This document shows, piece by piece, positions 51,202 through 61,934 of a stretch of 64,000 bases of DNA. Source of the DNA: Pseudomonas matsuisoli (lineage in GTDB: Bacteria; Pseudomonadota; Gammaproteobacteria; Pseudomonadales; Pseudomonadaceae); assembly GCF_014647635.1 (NCBI RefSeq), contig NZ_BMPO01000010.1:79760-143759 (forward strand), read 5' to 3'. The notes under the pieces were generated by a model that was not told where the DNA came from, searched no databases, and was given only the letters and a program-made list of their open reading frames with translations. The position numbers were made by a program, and so were the translations under genes. How positions within the stretch are numbered: the first letter of the stretch is position 1; each line of letters begins with the position of its first letter.

Positions 51202-51272
51202 GCGATCGCCAGCAAGCTGGCTCCTACAGGAAATCTGCGCTGTTCTGTAGGAGCCAGCTTGCTGGCGATCGC
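51202..51272. repeat. REPIN, family B, 3' of the RAYT gene
   Basis: Here the arms are arranged tail-out: GCGATCGCCAGC ... GGCTCCTAC (51202-51227), 19 bases, then GTAGGAGCCAGC ... GGCGATCGC (51247-51272). Both arms are perfect copies of one another in inverse order. It lies between the RAYT stop and the braG stop codon. Confidence 0.9.
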
Positions 51273-51298
51273 CTTTAAATGGCGCGTCATTCGGGAGG

Positions 51299-52000
51299 CT
51301 ACGCCCCCAAATACGCATCCCGCACTTTCGGGTCGTTCAAGAGCTCATCCCCGCTGCCCTGCATCACAATCCGACCGTTCTCCAGCACATAACCACGGTC
51401 CGCGAGCTTGAGCGCCTGATTGGCGTTCTGCTCGACGAGGAACACGGTCACGCCGTCACGGCGCAGCTGCTCGATGATCTCGAATATCTGCTGGATGATG
51501 ATGGGTGCAAGCCCCAATGAAGGCTCATCCAGCAACAGCAGCTTTGGCTTGCTCATCAGGGCGCGCCCGATGGCGAGCATCTGTTGCTCGCCGCCGGACA
51601 TGGTTCCCGCGCGTTGGGCAAAGCGCTCTTTCAAACGCGGGAACAGATGCAGCACCTTATCGAGCTGCTCTTGGTTGTCGCGCTTGCTACCAAAGAAGCC
51701 GCCCATGGCTAGGTTCTCCTCCACGGTGAGACGCGCGAACACGCGGCGGCCTTCCGGCACGACGGCGATGCTCTTGCGCATGATCTCCGGCGTGTCCATG
51801 CCGACCAGCTCTTCACCCTGATAGCGAATGCTGCCACTGACCGCGCGCGGATTTCCGCACAGGGTCATCAGCAGTGTGGACTTACCCGCTCCATTCGCGC
51901 CGATGAGCGTGACGATCTCGCCCTGACGAACCTCGACACTGACGCCGTGCAGCGCCTGGATCTTGCCGTAGAAGGTGGAAACGTTATCGAAGTACAGCAT
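51299..52000 (-). CDS. braG: Branched-chain amino acid ABC transporter ATP-binding protein BraG (LivF)
   Basis: The 233-residue ATPase has Walker A GANGAGKSTL, Q-loop and VPEGRRVFARLTVEENLAMG typical of LivF, signature MSGGEQQMLAIGRAL, Walker B LLLLDEPSLGLAP and switch region VFLVEQNANQAL. The ATG at 52000 overlaps the braF TGA by one base. It is the last gene of the bra (liv) operon. No clear terminator lies before the REPIN at 51202. Confidence 0.95.
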   Translation of the reverse strand: MLYFDNVSTFYGKIQALHGVSVEVRQGEIVTLIGANGAGKSTLLMTLCGNPRAVSGSIRYQGEELVGMDTPEIMRKSIAVVPEGRRVFARLTVEENLAMGGFFGSKRDNQEQLDKVLHLFPRLKERFAQRAGTMSGGEQQMLAIGRALMSKPKLLLLDEPSLGLAPIIIQQIFEIIEQLRRDGVTVFLVEQNANQALKLADRGYVLENGRIVMQGSGDELLNDPKVRDAYLGA

Positions 52001-52767
52001 CACGCTTCCCCCAGGTAGGCTTTGATGACGTCCGGGTTGTCGCGGACCTGTTGTGGCGTGCCGTCGGCAAGCGGCGTGCCCTGGTTGATCACGAAGATGT
52101 GGTCGGAAATGCTCATGACCAGCTTCATGTCGTGCTCGATCAGCAGCACAGTCACACCGTGCTCGTCGCGCAGCATGGCGATGAGCGCCTTGAGGTCCTC
52201 TGTCTCGCGCGGGTTCAGACCCGCAGCAGGCTCGTCGAGCATAAGAATGCTCGGTCGGGTCATCATGCAGCGAGCGATTTCCAGACGGCGTTGCTGACCG
52301 TAAGCCAGCGTGCCGGCAGAGCGGTTGGCGACATCGGTCAAGTTGACCTTGTCCAGCCAGTACGCGGCGTGCTCCATGCCTTCTCGCTCGCTGCGGCGGA
52401 ACGCTGGCGTCTTGAACAAGCCTGCCAGAAAGTTCGTGTTCAGGTGGCGATGCTGGGCGACCAGAAGGTTCTCGACCGCCGTCATCTCCTTGAACAGCCG
52501 CACGTTCTGGAACGTCCGAACGACGCCCTTGCGAGCGATCTTGTGGCCGGGCAGCCCCTGGATTTCTTCGCCACCGAGCACGACTTTGCCGGCAGTTGGC
52601 TTGTAGAAACCGGTCAGGCAGTTGAACACGGTGGTCTTACCGGCACCATTCGGGCCAATCATCGACACGACCTGCTTTTCCTGCACGGTCAGGCTCACAC
52701 CGTTGACGGCCAGCAGGCCACCGAAACGCATCGACAGGTCACTGACCTGCAGAATCGGACGACTCAT
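52000..52767 (-). CDS. braF: Branched-chain amino acid ABC transporter ATP-binding protein BraF (LivG)
   Basis: The 255-residue ATPase has Walker [10 protein letters not shown], the LivG-type insert with [20 protein letters not shown], signature [15 protein letters not shown] (Ala-Tyr-Gly for Ser-Gly-Gly, usual in LivG), Walker [13 protein letters not shown] and switch His in [11 protein letters not shown]. The ATG at 52767 overlaps the braE TGA by four bases. The open frame upstream lies inside braE and is spurious. Confidence 0.95.
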   Translation of the reverse strand: MSRPILQVSDLSMRFGGLLAVNGVSLTVQEKQVVSMIGPNGAGKTTVFNCLTGFYKPTAGKVVLGGEEIQGLPGHKIARKGVVRTFQNVRLFKEMTAVENLLVAQHRHLNTNFLAGLFKTPAFRRSEREGMEHAAYWLDKVNLTDVANRSAGTLAYGQQRRLEIARCMMTRPSILMLDEPAAGLNPRETEDLKALIAMLRDEHGVTVLLIEHDMKLVMSISDHIFVINQGTPLADGTPQQVRDNPDVIKAYLGEA

Positions 52768-54022
52768 GGCTTGAGCTCCAGGTGCGGACGCTGCATGGGG
52801 ATCAACCCCTGCGGACGCCAAATCATCATCAGGATCATCGTCAAGCCGAAGATCAGCATGCGGTATTCGTTGAAGTCGCGAATTTCTTGGAGCATCACCA
52901 TGACTGCCGCAGCGAAGATGATCCCAAGCTGGGACCCCATGCCGCCCAGCACGACGATCGCCAGAATCATCGCCGACTCGATGAACGTGAAGGACTCGGG
53001 CGTGACGAGGCCTTGGCGCGCCGCGAAGAAACAGCCGGCAAAACCCGCGAACGATGCGCCGATGGTGAATGCGGACAGCTTCACCGTGGTCGGGTTGAGT
53101 CCCAACGCACGGCAAGCAATTTCGTCCTCACGCAGGGCTTCCCAGGCACGACCAATAGGCATACGCATCAGGCGATTGATGACGAACAGGGCCAGCACCA
53201 CCAGCAACAGCGCGATCAGATAAAGGAAGATGACCTTGTACATCGAGTTGTAGGACGTACCGAGCAGGTCATGCAGTGTCTGCACGCCTTCAGGCACCCG
53301 GCGCTCGAACGAAATACCGAACAGGGTCGGCTTGTTCTCGTTGGCAACGCTAATACCGTTCGGGCCACCCGTGTACTCGGTGAGGTTGCGCAGCATGATG
53401 CGGATGATCTCGCCGAACCCAAGGGTCACGATCGCAAGATAATCCCCGCGCAGGCGCAGGACCGGAAAGCCGAGCAGGAAACCGAAGGTCGCCGCCGTCA
53501 GGCCGGCGATAGGTAACGCGGTCCAAAAGCCGAAACCGGCGTACTCAGCCAGCATCGCGTAGGTATAGGCGCCCACGGCGTAGAAGCCGACGTAGCCCAG
53601 ATCCAACAAGCCGGCGAGACCAACCACGATATTCAAGCCGACCCCGAGCATGATGTAGATCAGCATCAGCGTGGCGATGTCCACGGCCGCGCGCGTGCCG
53701 AAGAACGGCCACACCAGCGCAATGACCAGCAGCCCGAACATGATCCAGCGTTGCACGTGAGGCAGCGTCATCGAATGCTTGAAGCCTTCGGGCAAGCTTG
53801 GCAATGCGGCTTTCGCAAGGCCAGAGCCGAGCAAACGGTCACGCAGCAGAAGGTGCCACAGCAGAATCGCGAGCGCCGCGCCGCCAATGATCCACAGTGT
53901 TTCGGCGCTGGCGCCCTCCACCTGCAGACGAATCCCGACCACGCTGAGTTTGAGGCCGAGAATCGGGTACGAAATGAGCATCAGCAATACGGCACTGAAG
54001 AGCCCGGTCTTGAGATTGCGCG

Positions 54023-54026
<4 letters not shown>
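52764..54026 (-). CDS. braE: Branched-chain amino acid ABC transporter permease BraE (LivM)
   Basis: The 420-residue permease has about ten helices and the LivM hallmarks [20 protein letters not shown] and [20 protein letters not shown] (EAA loop). An N-terminal extension of about 90 residues with extra helices is usual for pseudomonad BraE. It overlaps braD and braF by four bases each, so the whole run is coupled. Confidence 0.95.
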
Positions 54027-54946
<920 letters not shown>

Positions 54947-55009
54947 CGATGTTTCCTGAGGTGCCGAACGGCAAGGCATGGCAAGCGTTGCAGACACATG
55001 AAACGACAG

Positions 55010-55027
55010 AGCCGGGAAGCCCCGGCT
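55010..55027 (-). terminator. Hairpin between braC and braD (possible attenuator)
   Basis: The minus strand reads AGCCGGG, GCTT, CCCGGCT, a perfect seven-base-pair stem, then CTGTCGTTT rather than a clean T run. It lies 64 bases ahead of the braD start and 171 bases after the braC stop. A second GC-rich fold (GGCGCC around 55147-55165) is nearer braC. It may protect the braC 3' end or reduce readthrough. Confidence 0.45.
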
Positions 55028-55197
55028 TTGCACTTGGGTTGTTCGAATGAGCCAATCACATCAGGCGCGCCCCGCGAACATCCAGCTCACGCAGCGTCGC
55101 CCCGATGCGTCCAATCGCAAACCTCTGCCCTGCTTACCCCGCATCGGGCGCCAAAAGGCGCTTGGCGCGTGAGCAGGACGATCGGCTCGCGCGGATC

Positions 55198-56316
55198 TTA
55201 CTTGGCTTCGGTCTTGCTACCGTCCTTGTGCCATTCGTAGACGACGAAGTCGAAGTCCTTCAGGTCGCCCTTTTCATCGAAGGACAGTGCGCCAGTAGGC
55301 GTCTCGAAGCTGCCTTCACGCAGCGCGTCGGCGACCGCTTCCGGATCGGTGTCACCCGCTTTCTCGATGCCTTGCGCGATGACTTGTACGGCCGAGTACG
55401 CCGGCAGGACGAAGATGCCGCTCGGATCCTGTTTCTTCGCTTTCAGTGCGTCGACCAGTTCCTTGTTTTGCGGCAGCGTTTCGAACGCGCGCGGCAGTGT
55501 CGCCAGCATGCCTTCGGAGGCGTCACCGGCAATGGCGGTGATTTCGCTGTTGCCGACACCCTCAGGCCCCATGAAACGGGCTTTCAGACCCGCCTGGTTG
55601 GCCTGGCGCAGCAGCAGCCCCATTTCCGGGTGGTAGCCACCGAAATAGATGAAGTCGACGTTAGCGCGTTTGAGCTTGGAAATCAGCGAGTTGAAGTCCT
55701 TGTCGCCGGCGTTCAGGCCTTCGAAGACTGCAACTTTCGCCCCACCTGCTTCGATGGTGTTTTTTACTTCGGTGGCGATGCCCTCGCCGTACTGCTGCTT
55801 GTCGTGCAGCACCGCGATGGTGGCGTCCTTGTAGTTCGCCAGGATGAACTTGCCCGCGACCGGGCCCTGCAGGTTGTCTAAGCCGATGGTACGGAAGATC
55901 AGCTTCTTGTCATCCGACGTGATGCCCGGCGCGGTGGCCGACGGCGTGACCATCATGATGCCTTCGTCTTCGTAGATATCCGACGCCGGCTGGGTCGAGC
56001 TAGAGCACACGTGGCCGACCACGAATTTCACGCCATCGTTGACGACCTTGTTGGCCACCGCAACCGCTTGCTTGGGATCGCACGCATCGTCATAAACGAC
56101 CGCTTCGAGCTTCGCACCATCGACCCCACCCGCAGCGTTGATGCGCTCGACGGCGAGATCGACACCGGCACGGACCATATCGCCGTACTGCGTCACGGGC
56201 CCTGTAACCGGGCCGGCAATACCAATACGAATGGTGTCAGCGGCAACGCTGTACGAGGCCGCACCGGCCAATGCCATGGCGGCGAAAAGTTGGGAAAAAC
56301 GGTTGATGACCTTCAT
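55198..56316 (-). CDS. braC: Branched-chain amino acid binding protein BraC (LivJ/K)
   Basis: The 372-residue precursor has a signal peptide (about 26 residues, ending ASYSVA-ADTIRIG). The mature protein is a periplasmic leucine-binding protein: IGIAGPVTGPVTQYGDMVR, the disulfide pair in YDDACDPKQAV and VGHVCSSSTQPASD, and DFIYFGGYHPEMGLLLRQA. It leads the bra operon and is followed by a 251-base gap with a hairpin before braD. A GGAG site (in GGAGCGAGCCA) precedes the ATG. Confidence 0.95.
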   Translation of the reverse strand: MKVINRFSQLFAAMALAGAASYSVAADTIRIGIAGPVTGPVTQYGDMVRAGVDLAVERINAAGGVDGAKLEAVVYDDACDPKQAVAVANKVVNDGVKFVVGHVCSSSTQPASDIYEDEGIMMVTPSATAPGITSDDKKLIFRTIGLDNLQGPVAGKFILANYKDATIAVLHDKQQYGEGIATEVKNTIEAGGAKVAVFEGLNAGDKDFNSLISKLKRANVDFIYFGGYHPEMGLLLRQANQAGLKARFMGPEGVGNSEITAIAGDASEGMLATLPRAFETLPQNKELVDALKAKKQDPSGIFVLPAYSAVQVIAQGIEKAGDTDPEAVADALREGSFETPTGALSFDEKGDLKDFDFVVYEWHKDGSKTEAK

Positions 56317-56692
56317 TGGCTCGCTCCGTGGGGCTTTCTATTTATCGGTATGCACATTCGGGCACCTGCGTGCTCCAAGCAGGCGGCATCATGATGCCCA
56401 TCACTATAGTTCAGGAATGACGGGGCAATGATGGCATCCGGCCCGATGGCGGCAGGATTGTAGTGAAGTTCAGCGGAAACGGCACCGGGTAGAAGACACC
56501 GGGCGATCGAAGGCGCGTTGACGAGAGGCGCGTCGATTTGAAGCCCCGACCGCACCTTTAAAGGCGGCCGGGCAGCGCTCTGCCTTAGCGGCGTGGCACA
56601 TCGCAAGCAACGCAAGCGCACCACGCATAAATTGGAGAGGCGACTAAAGTCGCCCCTACGGAGTCCAGATCTGAACGCAGGTCAGAGCAAAC
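56317..56692. other. braC upstream region with a single family C REP arm
   Basis: This 376-base gap lies between the braC start and the opuCA stop. It must contain the braC promoter; a TATAGT hexamer on the minus strand near 56403-56408 is the best -10 candidate, without a clear -35. A lone family C element (GGCGACTAAAGTCGCCCC) is at 56639-56660 just after opuCA. No ORF with a good ribosome site was seen. Confidence 0.4.
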
Positions 56693-57847
56693 TCACTCTG
56701 CCACCTGCTCCGCGGGCGAAACGATGGTGGTCTTGCCCCGCGACCGGCCCGAGCTCAGGTAATCGGCGATCGATTCCTGCGTGACCTCACCCAGGAAGTC
56801 ATTCTCGGCGCTGAGCACCGGCAACCACGAGCTGTTGAACTCGTACATCCGCGACAACAGGATACGTAGGTGCTCATCGTGCGCGGCGGTGGTCGCGAAC
56901 GGCTTCAGGTATGGCTTCACTGGGCCGGTTTGCCCACGCAGATCACGACGGCGGATGTAACCCAGCCCTTTGTTCCCAGCGTCCGTAACGACCATATAAC
57001 GGCGGTCATGCTCTTCCATCAGCTCCAGCGCGTCACCGATCAAGGTGTCTTCTTTAATGGAAGGCGCGTTGTCTGCTGCGTCTTCCGCTCTGATCAGCAG
57101 TAGCCGCTTGAGCGTGCTGTCCTGCCCAACGAAGCCGCTGACAAAATCGTCAGCCGGGTGAGCCAGCAAGGTGTCGGGATGATCGAACTGCAAGAGCTTG
57201 CCGTCCTTGAAGATGGCGATCTTGTCACCCAGCTTGATGGCCTCGTCGATGTCGTGGCTGACCATGATCACGGTCTTGTTCAGCGCCCGCTGCATCTGGA
57301 AGAACTCGTTCTGGATCGCGTCTCGGTTGACCGGGTCCACCGCGCCGAATGGCTCGTCCATCAGCAACACTGGAGCCTCGGCTGCCAGCGCGCGAATCAC
57401 GCCGATACGCTGCTGCTGACCGCCCGAAAGCTCGCGCGGATAGCGCGACAGGTATTGCTTGGGCTCGAGCTGCACCATACTCATCAGCTCCACCGCCCGC
57501 TCGTGGCAACGTTTCTTGTCCCAGCCGAGCAGCTTGGGCACGACGGTGATGTTTTCCTCGATGGTCATGTTCGGGAACAGACCGATCTGCTGGATCACGT
57601 AACCGATGTTGCGGCGCAGGGTCACCTCGTCGATGCCCGTGGTGTCTTCACCATTGATGAACACGCGACCGGAAGTCGGTTCGATCAACCGGTTGATCAT
57701 CTTTAGGGTGGTGCTCTTGCCGCAGCCGGATGGGCCGAGGAACACGCATATCTGGCCTTCGTCGACGGTCAGGCTGACGGAGTCGACCGCGGTAATGTCC
57801 TTGCCCTTCTGCTGGAATTTCTTGGTGAGCTTATCGAGTTGAATCAT
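56693..57847 (-). CDS. opuCA: Osmoprotectant (betaine/carnitine/choline) ABC transporter ATP-binding protein OpuCA
   Basis: The 384-residue ATPase has Walker A GPSGCGKSTTLKMINRL, Q-loop YVIQQIGLFPNMTIEENI, signature LSGGQQQRIGVIRAL, Walker B VLLMDEPFGAVDP and switch His in VMVSHDIDEAI (reading VIMVSHD). After residue about 250 come two CBS repeats (DTLIGDALELMEEHDRRYMV, then SWLPVLSAENDFLGEV), which in OpuA/OpuC sense ionic strength. It is first-listed on the minus strand but last in transcription order reading from 60207 down. Confidence 0.93.
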   Translation of the reverse strand: MIQLDKLTKKFQQKGKDITAVDSVSLTVDEGQICVFLGPSGCGKSTTLKMINRLIEPTSGRVFINGEDTTGIDEVTLRRNIGYVIQQIGLFPNMTIEENITVVPKLLGWDKKRCHERAVELMSMVQLEPKQYLSRYPRELSGGQQQRIGVIRALAAEAPVLLMDEPFGAVDPVNRDAIQNEFFQMQRALNKTVIMVSHDIDEAIKLGDKIAIFKDGKLLQFDHPDTLLAHPADDFVSGFVGQDSTLKRLLLIRAEDAADNAPSIKEDTLIGDALELMEEHDRRYMVVTDAGNKGLGYIRRRDLRGQTGPVKPYLKPFATTAAHDEHLRILLSRMYEFNSSWLPVLSAENDFLGEVTQESIADYLSSGRSRGKTTIVSPAEQVAE

Positions 57848-57884
57848 GGCGAATACCTTCGACTAATAGGTTGTGGATCAGGAC

Positions 57885-58541
57885 TCAGCGCGTACGCAAA
57901 CCGCGTGGCGTGAGGATCCGTTGCAACCGCTGCAATAAGAGATCGGCGACGATGGCCAGCAAGCTGACGAGCACGGCTCCAACAACGAGTGCCCCCGTGT
58001 CGCTGCGAGAAATGGATGTCAGGATTAGTACGCCCAGGCCACCGGCGCCGATGGTGGCGGCAATGGTCATGACGCCAATGTTCATCACCACGGCGGTACG
58101 CACGCCCGCCAGGATCACCGGTACGGCGATCGGCAGTTCGACCATGCGCAAGCGCTGCCAAAAACTCATGCCAATACCGCTGCCCGCTTCTCGGATGCCA
58201 GGCTCGATGCTGGCCAGCGCGAGGTAGGTGTTGCGCAGAATGGGCAGCAGCGAATAGAGGAACACCGCCGTAACCGCCGGCAACGGGCCGAGGCCTTGGC
58301 CGAAGATGGAATAGATGGGCAACAGCAATCCGAAGATCGCGATTGCGGGGATGGTCAATACCACGGTCGCGGCACCTTGCAATGGCCCGGCGAGCCAGGG
58401 AAAGCGTGTCATCAATATGCCCAGCGGCACACCGATGAGGATCGCCAGGCCCACGGCGATGCCGACCAGGTAGATGTGCTGCCACGTCAGAAACGCAATC
58501 TGAGCCCAGTTGATGTTGCTCAGTGACGTCCAGATATCCAT
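57885..58541 (-). CDS. opuCB: Osmoprotectant ABC transporter permease (OpuCB type)
   Basis: The 218-residue permease has about five to six helices, beginning WTSLSNINWAQIAFLTWQHI and including the EAA-like segment EPGIREAGSGIGMSFWQRLR and GAGGLGVLILTSISRSDTG. It differs from the second permease of the operon in its first helix. The ATG comes one base after the stop of the binding-protein gene (58543). Which of the two permeases should be called OpuCB or OpuCD is a matter of convention. Confidence 0.88.
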   Translation of the reverse strand: MDIWTSLSNINWAQIAFLTWQHIYLVGIAVGLAILIGVPLGILMTRFPWLAGPLQGAATVVLTIPAIAIFGLLLPIYSIFGQGLGPLPAVTAVFLYSLLPILRNTYLALASIEPGIREAGSGIGMSFWQRLRMVELPIAVPVILAGVRTAVVMNIGVMTIAATIGAGGLGVLILTSISRSDTGALVVGAVLVSLLAIVADLLLQRLQRILTPRGLRTR

Positions 58542-58542
58542 A

Positions 58543-59445
58543 TCAGCGTCCTCCTTCGATAAGGCCGCTTTCGCGCAGGTAATGCGCAGCCACCGCGGCA
58601 GGGCTCAGGCGCTCTATATCGACCTTGGCGTTAAGCCCTTGGATGGTTTCGTCATCGAGGCTTTCGGCCAACGGCTTGAGCAGCTCGGCGATTTCAGGGT
58701 TCTTCTCCAGGTAGCTTTTGTTGGCAACGGGGGCCGCGGTGTAGTCCGGGAAATAGCTCTTGTCGTCTTCCAGGATCTTCAGGCCGAACGCCTCAAGACG
58801 TCCGTCCGTGGTGTTGACCATGCCGCAAAACACCTGGCCGTTCTTGAGCGCTGTAAAGACCAGCCCGGGATCCATCGAGCGGATTTCATTACGGGTGAAG
58901 CTCATGCCGTACTGCTTGTTCAGCCCTTCCAATCCATCGGAACGGTTGGCGAATTCGATATCCATCGCGAACAGGTGCGTCTTATCTGGCTCGCTTTCCA
59001 GCACCTTGGCTAGGTCACTGATGGACTGGATCTGTGGATACTCTTCGGCGATCTCCTTAGAAATCGCCATGGCATAGGTGTTGTTCAAACGCGCAGGGGT
59101 GAGCCAGATCGCGTTGTTCTTCGCATCGAGCTCCTTCACGCGTTCGTACGTTGCCTGGGGATCGAGACGTTCGGTGATCTTGTTGTAGGCCACGAGCGAA
59201 GTCCCCGTGTACTCCCAAGTGATATCGAGCTGGCCGCTTTTCAGGCCGTTCCAGGCGATGGTACTGCCCAGCCCACCCACGATTTCCGGCCGATAACCCT
59301 TCGTAGCCAGATACTGCGCCGTCAGTTCTGAAAGCACGGCTTGCTCGGTGAATACCTTGGCGCCAATGCGGACAGGTCCGCCGGCAGCCTGCACCGTGCC
59401 TGCAAGTAGCAGCCCGGCGAACATCAACAAAATGGACTTCTTCAT
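58543..59445 (-). CDS. opuCC: Osmoprotectant substrate-binding protein (OpuCC/OsmX type)
   Basis: The 300-residue precursor has a cleavable signal peptide (MKKSILLMFAGLLLAGTVQA, then AGGPVRIGAKVFTEQ). It has no lipobox Cys. The mature part is an OpuAC-type domain with VRIGAKVFTEQAVLSELTA, ITWEYTGTSLVAYNKI and FANRSDGLEGL. Likely ligands are glycine betaine, choline or carnitine. The ATG at 59445 has AAGGAAA upstream. It lies between the two permease genes. Confidence 0.92.
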   Translation of the reverse strand: MKKSILLMFAGLLLAGTVQAAGGPVRIGAKVFTEQAVLSELTAQYLATKGYRPEIVGGLGSTIAWNGLKSGQLDITWEYTGTSLVAYNKITERLDPQATYERVKELDAKNNAIWLTPARLNNTYAMAISKEIAEEYPQIQSISDLAKVLESEPDKTHLFAMDIEFANRSDGLEGLNKQYGMSFTRNEIRSMDPGLVFTALKNGQVFCGMVNTTDGRLEAFGLKILEDDKSYFPDYTAAPVANKSYLEKNPEIAELLKPLAESLDDETIQGLNAKVDIERLSPAAVAAHYLRESGLIEGGR

Positions 59446-59493
59446 TACGGGTTTCCTTCGAACCGGCCAGGCCGGCATTCGCCTTAAGCGAAA

Positions 59494-60207
59494 TCAGCGA
59501 GGTAGGCCTTTTTCCAACCATAGGCGGCTTGCCGTGGCAACGAGTCCGTCGAGCAGAAGCGCCAGCAAAGCGGTGGCAGCGGCGCCTAGTAGCAGCAACT
59601 GATGGTTATCGAGTGCGATGCCAGGGAAGATCAAGCTACCAAGGCTGTTGGCGCCGATGAGAAAGGCAAGCGGTGCAGTGCCGACGTTGAGCGCCAGCGC
59701 GATACGGACACCCCCCATGATGATCGGCACGGCATTGGGCAGCTCGACCTTCCAGAGCACCTGATTGGGCGTCATCCCAATTCCGGTCGCGGCTTCTTTC
59801 AGTGAACCTGGCACATTGCGCAAACCCTCATAGGTGTTGCGCACGATTGGCAGTAGTGAGGCAAGGAACAGTGCCAGGATGGCGGGCCCATTGCCGATCC
59901 CGATAACCGACAAAGCAATCGCCAGTACCGCAAGCGGCGGTACGGTGTTGCCGATGTTGAAAATCTGCATAAAGCGCTCGGCGCTGTGTTCACGACCTGG
60001 GCGGCTGAGCAGAATGCCCGAAGGGATACCTACGGCCAGCGCCGCCAGCATCGAGGCGGCGACCAGTAGTATGTGAGCTTGCAGATAGAACAGTAGATTT
60101 TCGCGTTGGGCGTGCAGGGTTTCGGGGGTAATCCAGTGCACGAGCGAAGCAAGTACCGCAACAAACGCAGCAGCGCTGAGCAGAACCTTGCCGTAGGTTT
60201 TGAGCAT
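59494..60207 (-). CDS. opuCD: Osmoprotectant ABC transporter permease (OpuCD type)
   Basis: The 237-residue permease has a first helix (KVLLSAAAFVAVLASLVHWI), a periplasmic stretch, then five helices including GIPSGILLSRPGREHSAERF and the EAA-like VPGSLKEAATGIGMTPNQVL. The ATG at 60207 is chosen since a GAGGA site lies eight bases ahead; the next ATG upstream (60222) has none. It is the promoter-proximal gene of the four-gene operon. Confidence 0.9.
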   Translation of the reverse strand: MLKTYGKVLLSAAAFVAVLASLVHWITPETLHAQRENLLFYLQAHILLVAASMLAALAVGIPSGILLSRPGREHSAERFMQIFNIGNTVPPLAVLAIALSVIGIGNGPAILALFLASLLPIVRNTYEGLRNVPGSLKEAATGIGMTPNQVLWKVELPNAVPIIMGGVRIALALNVGTAPLAFLIGANSLGSLIFPGIALDNHQLLLLGAAATALLALLLDGLVATASRLWLEKGLPR

Positions 60208-60583
60208 GATGTACGTCCTCATACAGGGGCGCCAGAACAGCACTGCAGCAGCCTCCCGCAAGTTTCCAGATGAGCCTCAGTAGGGCTCGATAGGCCAAGC
60301 GCGACATGGATCATGTCCGTGTGCCATCAAATTACAGACGTCACGCAAACCCTTTCGGTTCAACGAGATATGAGTAAGGTCGTGCGGCACTCACTAGCTC
60401 ATAAGAAAAATGAAAGCTTTGTGAAAGAAATCTAGGCGAAGCTCCGGCCCACGAATAAAAAGCCGAACGGACTCCGGTCAACGACCGCAAGCCAATCGGA
60501 CAAGGCGCTCCAAATCGCCACTCAACAATTTCAATAACGTCAGACAAAGAGCTGACAGGCAATTCACCCATGGAGCACATGCA
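60208..60583. promoter_or_regulatory. Divergent opuC / OprD-porin intergenic region
   Basis: These 376 bases separate divergent genes and must hold both promoters. The part 60330-60440 is AT-richer (GAAAAATGAAAGC, GTGAAAGAAATC) and is the best place for them. I cannot name a specific operator. A GGAG site eight bases ahead of the porin ATG is present at 60572-60575. Confidence 0.4.
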
Positions 60584-61849
60584 ATGCAAACAATAAGAAA
60601 GGGCGTTATAGCCGTGGCTGTTGCAGCCGCGTCACTACAAATGGCACACGCCAGTCAACAGTCTGAAGCGAAGGGCTTCGCCGAGGGCAGCAAGCTGAAT
60701 GTCCTCAATCGCAATATGTTCATGCAGCGCGACTGGAAGAACGGCGACTCCAACTCGGCTGGTAAGAGCTACGTCGAGGAGTGGGGCCACAGCTTCATCA
60801 CCACCTTCAACTCCGGCTTCACGCAAGGCACCGTCGGTTTCGGCCTCGATGCTTACGCGGGTGTAGCGCTCAAGCTCGATTCCAGCCAAGGCCGTAGCGG
60901 CGCGGGGATGCTGGAAGTCAAAGACAACGGCGATCCCAAGGATGAATTTTCCATCGCCGGCGCCGCCGTCAAAGCGCAGTTTTCCAGCACCGTCATCAAG
61001 TACGGCAATCAATTGCCAAACCTGCCCATCTTCGCGATCTCAGACAGCCGTTTGCTCCCCGAGACCGTCATCGGCACGCTGGTCACCAGTAACGAGATCA
61101 AGGACCTGACCCTGAATGCGGGTCGCTTCACGGCATTGCGCAACCGCAACCAGTCCATGCAGGACAGCATGCGGCTGACCAAGACCGACTTCTTCGGTGG
61201 CACTTACAAGTTCACTGAAAAGCTTTCCGGCAGTGCCTACTGGGCCGAGACCGAAGACTACTTTCGTAAGTACTATGGCAACATCAACTACGTCGCCCCG
61301 CTCTCCGATACTCAAAGCCTGATCTTCGACGTCAACATGTACGACACGAAGAGCGATGGCGAAGGTCGGTTCCGCGCCTGGGATGAGGACGAACTCGATA
61401 ACCGCCTCTATTCGTTTGCTGTCGGCTACAAGTTCGGTGCTCATACGCTGACGCTGTCACACCAGCGCGTGAGCGGCGATGGCGGCTATGTGTATGACAT
61501 CGATGGCGGCAGCACGATGTTCACGCCGCACTCGGTACTGATCTCCGACTTCAACCGCGAAGACGAAAAATCCTGGGGCGTCCGCTACGACCTGAACATG
61601 GCGGGCTATGGCGTACCGGGCCTGACGTTCATGGGCCGCTACATCAGAGGCACCGACTTCACGAACGACAACACCGACGATGGCGAAGAGTGGGAGCGTG
61701 ACATTGAAGCCAAGTACGTGCTGCAGAATGGTCCAGCCAAGGATCTCAGCATGCGCCTGCGCTACGGTACTCGCCGCAGCAGCGATATCGACAACGGAAA
61801 TCTGGAAGACCTGCGCGTGATCGTCGAGTACCCGCTCAGCATTCTCTAA
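60584..61849 (+). CDS. OprD-family outer-membrane porin, copy 1
   Basis: The 421-residue precursor has a signal peptide (VAAASLQMAHA, then SQQSEAKGFAEGS) and an 18-strand porin body of the OprD/Occ family. Hallmarks are LNVLNRNMFMQRDW at the start, TTFNSGFTQGTVGFGLDAYAG, AYWAETEDYFRKYYGNINY and the C-terminal GNLEDLRVIVEYPLSIL with a terminal hydrophobic residue. Substrates of Occ channels are mostly carboxylated small molecules; which one applies is unknown. A strong terminator follows. A second porin of the same family is 508 bases downstream. Confidence 0.92.
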   Translation: MQTIRKGVIAVAVAAASLQMAHASQQSEAKGFAEGSKLNVLNRNMFMQRDWKNGDSNSAGKSYVEEWGHSFITTFNSGFTQGTVGFGLDAYAGVALKLDSSQGRSGAGMLEVKDNGDPKDEFSIAGAAVKAQFSSTVIKYGNQLPNLPIFAISDSRLLPETVIGTLVTSNEIKDLTLNAGRFTALRNRNQSMQDSMRLTKTDFFGGTYKFTEKLSGSAYWAETEDYFRKYYGNINYVAPLSDTQSLIFDVNMYDTKSDGEGRFRAWDEDELDNRLYSFAVGYKFGAHTLTLSHQRVSGDGGYVYDIDGGSTMFTPHSVLISDFNREDEKSWGVRYDLNMAGYGVPGLTFMGRYIRGTDFTNDNTDDGEEWERDIEAKYVLQNGPAKDLSMRLRYGTRRSSDIDNGNLEDLRVIVEYPLSIL

Positions 61850-61864
61850 CTCACTGCAATTGTG

Positions 61865-61892
61865 AAAAAGGCGCCCGCGCGGGCGCCTTTTT
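61865..61892 (+). terminator. Rho-independent terminator after porin copy 1
   Basis: AAAAA, GGCGCCC, GCGC, GGGCGCC, TTTTT: a perfect GC-rich stem followed by T5 and CTTT, 15 bases after the porin stop. Confidence 0.95.
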
Positions 61893-61934
61893 CTTTGCAC
61901 AAGAATGAGCTGCTGAAACCAGCAAAAACCACAA

